Part shown: positions 36,627 to 41,775 of the stretch, one piece after another | How positions within the stretch are numbered: the first letter of the stretch is position 1 | Layout of the letters: every line of letters starts with the position of its first letter | DNA from: Gammaproteobacteria bacterium | GTDB taxonomy: Bacteria > Pseudomonadota > Gammaproteobacteria > DSM-16500 | Reading direction: 5' to 3' | Assembly: GCA_013288125.1 (NCBI GenBank) | Contig: JABDCN010000014.1 | Coordinates: 1 to 41,775 of the forward strand | Length of the DNA stretch: 41,775 nucleotides | Notes under the pieces: generated by a model | Told to the model about the DNA's origin: nothing | The model's input: only the letters and a program-made list of their open reading frames with translations | Database searches by the model: none | Program-made: the position numbers and the translations under genes

Positions 36627-38261
36627 CTAAACTGTGGTTAAAGTATTTTTAATTGTGTCTGCCAAAGTGGGAAAGATACGCTCCTCTTTTATCAAAGGCA
36701 TAACGCCCACATTTATTAGCTTTGTTTTAACATTAGAAATAGCTTCACAAAGATAAACATTAACATGACGTTTGTGAAATTGATCAATTATTCCGGCAAA
36801 TGTTTGTAATCCGGTGACATCCATAAAAGGTACATCCTTTAGTCGAAAGATAATATTTTTTGGATTAGGATGTGTTGTCTCAAGGGCCCGTTCTAATTTT
36901 TCTGCTGCAGCGAAAAAGAAAGGCCCTTTAATAGAAAAAACAAGCGTGTCTTTTGATAAAGTAATATCAGCTAGCTCATTTTTAAGTATTTCATGGTTAA
37001 GTTGCTCAACAGCGACAAATTGATTCATGCGGCGTACAAACAATAGCATTGCAAGAATAACACCAACATTAACTGCAACAACTAGGTCGGTAAATATAGT
37101 AAGTAAAAAAGTCGTCATTAATACAAGGACATCATAATGCGGTGCATGTTTCATTATATGAATAAAATGAGGTATGTCGCTCATATTGTATGCGACAACA
37201 AAAAGAATTGCTGCAAGAGTACAAAGTGGAATATAAAATGCAAATGGTGCTAATAAGACTATAACAAAAATCAAAAATAGAGAATGTATAATAGCGGCAA
37301 GAGGGCTATTACCACCATTACGTATATTTGCCGCTGTTCGGGCAATAGCACCAGTCGCGGCAAATCCGCCAAATAACGGTGAAAATATATTAGCTAGGCC
37401 TTGTCCGATTAATTCTTGATTTGAATGATGGCGTGTGCCTGCCATACTATCTGCGGCTGTCGCAGACAAAAGTGATTCAATTGCCCCTAACAATGCGATG
37501 GTAAATGCGGGCCCAATTAAATTAAAAGCATGTCCTAATTGGATTTTGGGTAAATAAAACCGAGGTAGAGCTTGTGTAATGCCACCAAATGTGCTGCCGA
37601 TCGTTGCAACACTTTTGAGATGAAAAATTAATTGACATACTGTAGCTACAATCATCGCAACCAAAGGCCCAGGAATACGCTTTAGAAATTTTGGTGTCAT
37701 TAATACTAATGAAAGGCTTAAACAAGCTAATCCTACTGTTGGCCAATCTAGATAGGGCAATGCTTTAATTAGCGCTAATAATTTTATATAAAAATGTGCA
37801 TTAAGAGGAACATGAACAGATAATCCAAAAAAATCTTTCCATTCACCTATAAAAATAATAACGCTGATACCACTGGTAAACCCGACGATAACTGGAGCTG
37901 GAATATATTTAATGACCGTTCCTAGTCTGAGGAAACCCATCAATAATAAAATAAAGCCTGCAAATAATGTTGCTATCTGTAAACCATCAATACCGTATTG
38001 AGCAGTGATATTAGCAAGAATAACAACGAACGCACCTGTAGGGCCTGCGATTTGTACTCTACTACCACCAAAAACACCCACTATTAATGCTGCAATAATT
38101 GCTGTGTAAAGACCTTGTTCTGGCTTAACACCAGAAGCAATTGCAAAAGCCATCGCTAAAGGCAACGCAACGACTCCAACAATTAATCCGGCAATTAAAT
38201 TTTGCACCCAGTATTTTGATGCGAACAACCCGGCACGGTAAGATTCAATGATAGCCAACAT
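36627..38261 (-). CDS. SulP family anion transporter with STAS domain
   Basis: The 544 residues are a SLC26/SulP-type transporter. An N-terminal membrane domain of 10-14 helices has LIAGLIVGVVALPLAMAFAI (family signature) and GPTGAFVVILANITAQYGID. The cytoplasmic STAS domain at about 430-540 has KDTLVFSIKGPFFFAAAEKL and FRLKDVPFMDVTGLQTFAGI. Members carry sulfate, bicarbonate or dicarboxylates; the sequence alone does not say which. No carbonic anhydrase gene is adjacent. It starts 23 bases after the oligopeptidase A stop, so the two may be co-transcribed. Confidence 0.9.
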   Translation of the reverse strand: MLAIIESYRAGLFASKYWVQNLIAGLIVGVVALPLAMAFAIASGVKPEQGLYTAIIAALIVGVFGGSRVQIAGPTGAFVVILANITAQYGIDGLQIATLFAGFILLLMGFLRLGTVIKYIPAPVIVGFTSGISVIIFIGEWKDFFGLSVHVPLNAHFYIKLLALIKALPYLDWPTVGLACLSLSLVLMTPKFLKRIPGPLVAMIVATVCQLIFHLKSVATIGSTFGGITQALPRFYLPKIQLGHAFNLIGPAFTIALLGAIESLLSATAADSMAGTRHHSNQELIGQGLANIFSPLFGGFAATGAIARTAANIRNGGNSPLAAIIHSLFLIFVIVLLAPFAFYIPLCTLAAILFVVAYNMSDIPHFIHIMKHAPHYDVLVLMTTFLLTIFTDLVVAVNVGVILAMLLFVRRMNQFVAVEQLNHEILKNELADITLSKDTLVFSIKGPFFFAAAEKLERALETTHPNPKNIIFRLKDVPFMDVTGLQTFAGIIDQFHKRHVNVYLCEAISNVKTKLINVGVMPLIKEERIFPTLADTIKNTLTTV

Positions 38262-38284
38262 TATTCAAAACCTTCTAGTGAATT

Positions 38285-40306
38285 TTAAACTACTCCGCTC
38301 AATCTCAATAAAGCATCAATCGTCGGTTCTCGTCCTCGAAAAGCAATGAACGCTTGCATGGGGTCTGGCACGCCGCCAACTTCAAGAATATCGTGCATGA
38401 ATGATAATCCCGTTTTGTGATCAAAAATTCCATTTTCTTCAAAAGCGGCATAAGCATCTGAAGATAATACTTCTGCCCATTTATAACTGTAATAGCCTGC
38501 GGCATAACCGCCAGCAAAAATATGAGAAAAACTATGTTGAAATCGATTAAATGAGGGAACATGAATCACAGCAACATCCTGTCGTACTTGATTTAAAATA
38601 GCTTGAACAAAATCAGGCGTATTTGGTTTGTATTCAAGATGCAAACGAAAATCAAATAATGAAAATTCAATTTGTCTTATCATTTGCAATCCTGTTTGAA
38701 AATGTTTTGCATCGATCATTTTTTTAAAAAGATCATCTGGCAGAGGTTCATTTGTTTGATGATGTGCGGCGATTAAATCTAAAGATTCTTTTTCCCAACA
38801 AAAGTTTTCCATGAATTGACTCGGAAATTCGACGGCATCCCATAGCACACCATTCGTGCCAGCAACGGAAGGATAGTCCACTTGCGTCAGTAAATGATGC
38901 AGACAATGCCCGAATTCATGAAATAAAGTGAGTACATCATCATGTGTTAATAAAGCGGGTTGATTGTTGACCGGGGGCATAAAATTACAGGTTAAATAAG
39001 CAACGGGATGTTGCACGTCTTTATCATTCAAACGTCTTCTGGTTCGACAATCATCCATCCACGCACCATCTCGCTTGTGTGACCGTGCATATAAATCAAT
39101 ATAAAATCCGCCGCGTAATTGATTTTTTTCATCATGAATTAAAAAAAATGAAACATCAGGATGCCAAACATTAATATTTTTTTCTTGTGTAATTCTCAAG
39201 CCATATAATTTATTCACAAGAGAAAATAAACCAGTTAATACTTTATTGATAGGAAAATAAGGACGAAGATCTTCTTGTGAAAAAGCAAAAGTAGATTGAC
39301 GTAATTTTTCTGAATAATAAGGAATATCCCATACTTCAACTGTATCCAGACGATCTTGTTTTTTCGCAAAGGCGATGACCTCTTGATATTCTTTTTCTGC
39401 AAGCGGTTTACTTCGTGCTGCTAAATCATTTAAAAAATGTAAAACGTCATCAGGCGTTTTTGCCATTTTGGTTGCAAGAGAATAGTGCGCAAAGGTTGGG
39501 AACCCGACGAGTGATGCCATTTCATGACGAAGTGCAAGTAATTCATTCATGATAGGCGTATTGTCAAATTGATTTGCGTTGGGCCCTTGATCTGAAGCAC
39601 GTGTTCCGTATGCTTCATAAAGTGTTTTGCGTAATTCCCTGTTATCTAAAAATCGTATGGCAGTGGAATAAGAAGGAAAATCTAAGGTAATAATGTAACC
39701 TGATAATCCGCGTTCTTTTGCTTGTTCTTTGGCTAAATCTAATGATTGTTGAGGTAAACCAGCTAATTTTTCAATTTCAGTGACATGCAAGACCCAGCTT
39801 TGAGTTGCATCTAACACGTGTTCTGCAAACGTTGTCGAGAGTTGACTGAGTTTTTGTTGTAATTCACTGAAACGTTTTTTTTCTTTATCTGCTAAATGAA
39901 CGCCAGCTAATTTAAAATCACGTAAATCATTATGAATAATTTTTTGTTGCGCAGGGTTTAATCGCGTAAATTCTGAATGATTTTTAATGTGATTGGTTGC
40001 ATTAAATAAATGTTCATTTTGCGCTTGTTCAGTTTGATACTCGGTTAAAAGAGGAAGTGTTTCATTGTATGCTTTACGTAATGCATCTGATTCGCAAACG
40101 GCATGCAAATGTGAAATCGGCGACCATGTTTTGTTTAATTCATCGCCTAAATTTTCTAAAGGCCGCATGAAATTATCCCAAGTATATGAATGCGTTTGGG
40201 CCAACAAGGTTTCAATTTTTTGACGATGTTGGGTAATGATTTGCTGTATGGCGTTACGAATATTGGCTGGTTCGATTGTATTAAAAGCAGGAAGGTCTAA
40301 CGACAT
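38285..40306 (-). CDS. prlC: Oligopeptidase A (M3 metallopeptidase)
   Basis: This cytoplasmic zinc peptidase degrades short peptides and cleaved signal peptides. The 673 residues include the zinc-binding HExxH in DVLTLFHEFGHCLHHLLTQV (about residue 462) and the downstream FPSQFMENFCWE with the third zinc ligand. An N-terminal helical region (LPAFNTIEPANIRNAIQQII) and the C-terminal FNRFQHSFSHIFAGGYAAGY complete the M3 fold. Length matches E. coli OpdA (680). It is divergent from glyQ across 72 bases. Confidence 0.95.
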   Translation of the reverse strand: MSLDLPAFNTIEPANIRNAIQQIITQHRQKIETLLAQTHSYTWDNFMRPLENLGDELNKTWSPISHLHAVCESDALRKAYNETLPLLTEYQTEQAQNEHLFNATNHIKNHSEFTRLNPAQQKIIHNDLRDFKLAGVHLADKEKKRFSELQQKLSQLSTTFAEHVLDATQSWVLHVTEIEKLAGLPQQSLDLAKEQAKERGLSGYIITLDFPSYSTAIRFLDNRELRKTLYEAYGTRASDQGPNANQFDNTPIMNELLALRHEMASLVGFPTFAHYSLATKMAKTPDDVLHFLNDLAARSKPLAEKEYQEVIAFAKKQDRLDTVEVWDIPYYSEKLRQSTFAFSQEDLRPYFPINKVLTGLFSLVNKLYGLRITQEKNINVWHPDVSFFLIHDEKNQLRGGFYIDLYARSHKRDGAWMDDCRTRRRLNDKDVQHPVAYLTCNFMPPVNNQPALLTHDDVLTLFHEFGHCLHHLLTQVDYPSVAGTNGVLWDAVEFPSQFMENFCWEKESLDLIAAHHQTNEPLPDDLFKKMIDAKHFQTGLQMIRQIEFSLFDFRLHLEYKPNTPDFVQAILNQVRQDVAVIHVPSFNRFQHSFSHIFAGGYAAGYYSYKWAEVLSSDAYAAFEENGIFDHKTGLSFMHDILEVGGVPDPMQAFIAFRGREPTIDALLRLSGVV

Positions 40307-40378
40307 GACAAAATCCTCTATGCGTGTTTAGGGGTATAGCATATCATCTCATAAGACGAATGAAAGGATGATTGTTTT

Positions 40379-41275
40379 ATGAAACAAGCAAACGATAGCC
40401 AAACTTTTCAAGGGCTTATTTTAACTTTGCAAACTTTTTGGGCGAGCCAAGGTTGCGTGTTGATGCAGCCCCTTGATCTTGAAGTTGGCGCTGGCACTTT
40501 TCATACTGCGAGTTTTTTAGGCGCTATTGGCCCAGAACCTTGGCGAGCGGCTTATGTGCAACCCAGTAGACGGCCAACTGACGGTCGGTATGGCGATAAT
40601 CCCAATCGTGTGCAACGGCATCATCAATTTCAAGTCGTCTTAAAGCCTTCTCCTTCTGATATCCAAGATCTTTATTTGGAATCATTGCGCACATTAGGCG
40701 TCGATACAACAACGGATGATATTCGTTTTGTCGAAGATAATTGGGAATCTCCCACATTAGGCGCCTGGGGTTTGGGGTGGGAAGTGTGGTTAAACGGCAT
40801 GGAAGTGACACAATTTACTTATTTTCAACAAGTCGGTGGTTTAGCTTGCAAACCAGTGACAGGTGAAATTACGTATGGTCTTGAACGATTAGCGATGTCC
40901 TTACAACAAATTGATAATATTTATGATTTAGTGTGGAGTAAAGGACCACAAAGTGTTGTCACCTATGGTGATGTCTATCGACAATTAGAAGTGGAAATGT
41001 CTGTTTATAATTTTGAAAAAGCAGATATCAAAACATTATTCGATCATTTTCATTTTTACGAAAAAGAAAGCGAACGTTTAATTGAAGCAGGGCTTTCTTT
41101 GCCCGCGTATGAAATGATGTTGAAAGCATCACATACTTTTAATTTGTTAGATGCAAGACGTGCTTTGTCTGTGACTGAGCGTCAACATCATATTTTAAAA
41201 ATACGAAGACTGGCTAAAGCAGTTGCTGAACGATATTATCAAGCGCGAGAAGCGTTGGGGTTTCCATTATGTTAA
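40379..41275 (+). CDS. glyQ: Glycine--tRNA ligase alpha subunit
   Basis: This is the catalytic subunit of the tetrameric bacterial glycyl-tRNA synthetase. It has 298 residues: [60 protein letters not shown] (the ATP- and glycine-binding region), [20 protein letters not shown] and [15 protein letters not shown] (class II motif 3-like). Length is typical. Its stop overlaps the glyS start (ATGTTAA), so the two subunits are coupled. Confidence 0.97.
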   Translation: MKQANDSQTFQGLILTLQTFWASQGCVLMQPLDLEVGAGTFHTASFLGAIGPEPWRAAYVQPSRRPTDGRYGDNPNRVQRHHQFQVVLKPSPSDIQDLYLESLRTLGVDTTTDDIRFVEDNWESPTLGAWGLGWEVWLNGMEVTQFTYFQQVGGLACKPVTGEITYGLERLAMSLQQIDNIYDLVWSKGPQSVVTYGDVYRQLEVEMSVYNFEKADIKTLFDHFHFYEKESERLIEAGLSLPAYEMMLKASHTFNLLDARRALSVTERQHHILKIRRLAKAVAERYYQAREALGFPLC

Positions 41276-41775
41276 AAGATTTTCTTGTCGAAATATTAAC
41301 AGAAGAATTACCGCCTAAATCTTTATTGAAATTGGCGGAAGCATTTGGCATACAAATAAAAGAACGATTGAATAAACTTGGATTGTCATTCGAAGATATT
41401 ATTTTTTTTGCAACACCGCGCCGATTGGCTGTGTTAGTTAAACAACTTGCTGCTCAACAAACAGCACAATGTATTGAACGCAAAGGCCCTGCTTTATCTG
41501 TCGCCTTTGATACATCGGGCAAACCTTCTGCTGCTTGTGAAGGTTTTGCGCGATCATGCGGTGTCACACCAAAAGAATTAATTACGATTAAAACAGAGCA
41601 AGGTGAATGGGTTGGTTTTAAGCAGGAAATACAAGGTAAAACGATTAATGAATTATTACCTGCATTAATCGAAGAATCATTACTTGCTTTACCTATTTCT
41701 AAACGCATGCGTTGGGGATCAGGGCTGTCAGAATTTGTTCGTCCTATTCATTCAGTCGTGATGTTATATGATACT
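41269..41775 (+). CDS. glyS: Glycine--tRNA ligase beta subunit, N-terminal part (cut by window edge)
   Basis: The frame starts at the ATG 41269, overlapping the glyQ stop by 7 bases. It reads [20 protein letters not shown] and continues with [36 protein letters not shown] and [20 protein letters not shown]. These are the conserved N-terminal blocks of GlyS, the tRNA-binding subunit. 169 residues are present, open to the right edge. It encodes the partner of GlyQ. Confidence 0.96.
   Translation, partial: MLKDFLVEILTEELPPKSLLKLAEAFGIQIKERLNKLGLSFEDIIFFATPRRLAVLVKQLAAQQTAQCIERKGPALSVAFDTSGKPSAACEGFARSCGVTPKELITIKTEQGEWVGFKQEIQGKTINELLPALIEESLLALPISKRMRWGSGLSEFVRPIHSVVMLYDT

Overview
This is low-GC DNA from a host-associated gammaproteobacterium, most likely of the order Legionellales (Coxiella/Legionella-like). 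The evidence is the core gene set, a short CBU_0585-like protein, a type IVB-style pilus cluster, and two genes with eukaryotic-type F-box, ankyrin and U-box-like features of the kind found in Dot/Icm effectors. The genus cannot be fixed from sequence reading alone.

Layout. 1-8926: the replication core polA(partial, divergent)-dnaA-dnaN-recF-gyrB. It is interrupted between dnaN and recF by a 2.4 kb island that holds a leftward F-box/ankyrin-like gene, terminal-inverted-repeat elements and hairpin repeats. 8948-10966: a DUF29 protein and an AT-rich ankyrin/U-box-like candidate effector. 11174-20231: a rightward pilus cluster: short leader ORF, PilQ-type ATPase, PilR-type platform protein, two prepilins, TcpQ/PilL-like protein, PilN secretin, PilO and PilP. 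20228-22687: leftward pgi-lptM-dapF, with overlapping genes. 22759-23856: rightward zapB-like, zapA and 5-formyl-THF cyclo-ligase. 23976-27728: leftward short-form NAD-glutamate dehydrogenase behind two small genes. 27800-30947: PBP4-type dacB, a methyltransferase and a Kdo/WaaP-like kinase. 30993-31820: a repeat island built from two inverted copies of the same small element seen beside dnaN. 31840-40306: a leftward block of rhlE, epmA, efp, a POT transporter, a SulP transporter and oligopeptidase A. 40379-41775: glyQ and partial glyS.

How the genes work together. The window combines chromosome replication (dnaA, dnaN, recF, gyrB, polA), envelope and division genes (zapA, dacB, dapF, lptM), a near-complete pilus assembly line, and the translation pair EF-P plus its lysine ligase EpmA. 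Peptide import (POT), oligopeptidase A and NAD-GDH would fit amino-acid-based nutrition inside a host cell; that link is inferred.

The most unusual content is a family of about 190-200 bp elements. Four copies are visible. They share a conserved internal core but carry two different kinds of terminal inverted repeat, and at all three loci the end sequence is repeated in tandem next to the element. Two copies bracket the F-box gene inside the dnaN-recF interval. Two more form a 242 bp inverted duplication near 31.1-31.8 kb. No rRNA, tRNA, CRISPR array or intact transposase gene was seen.
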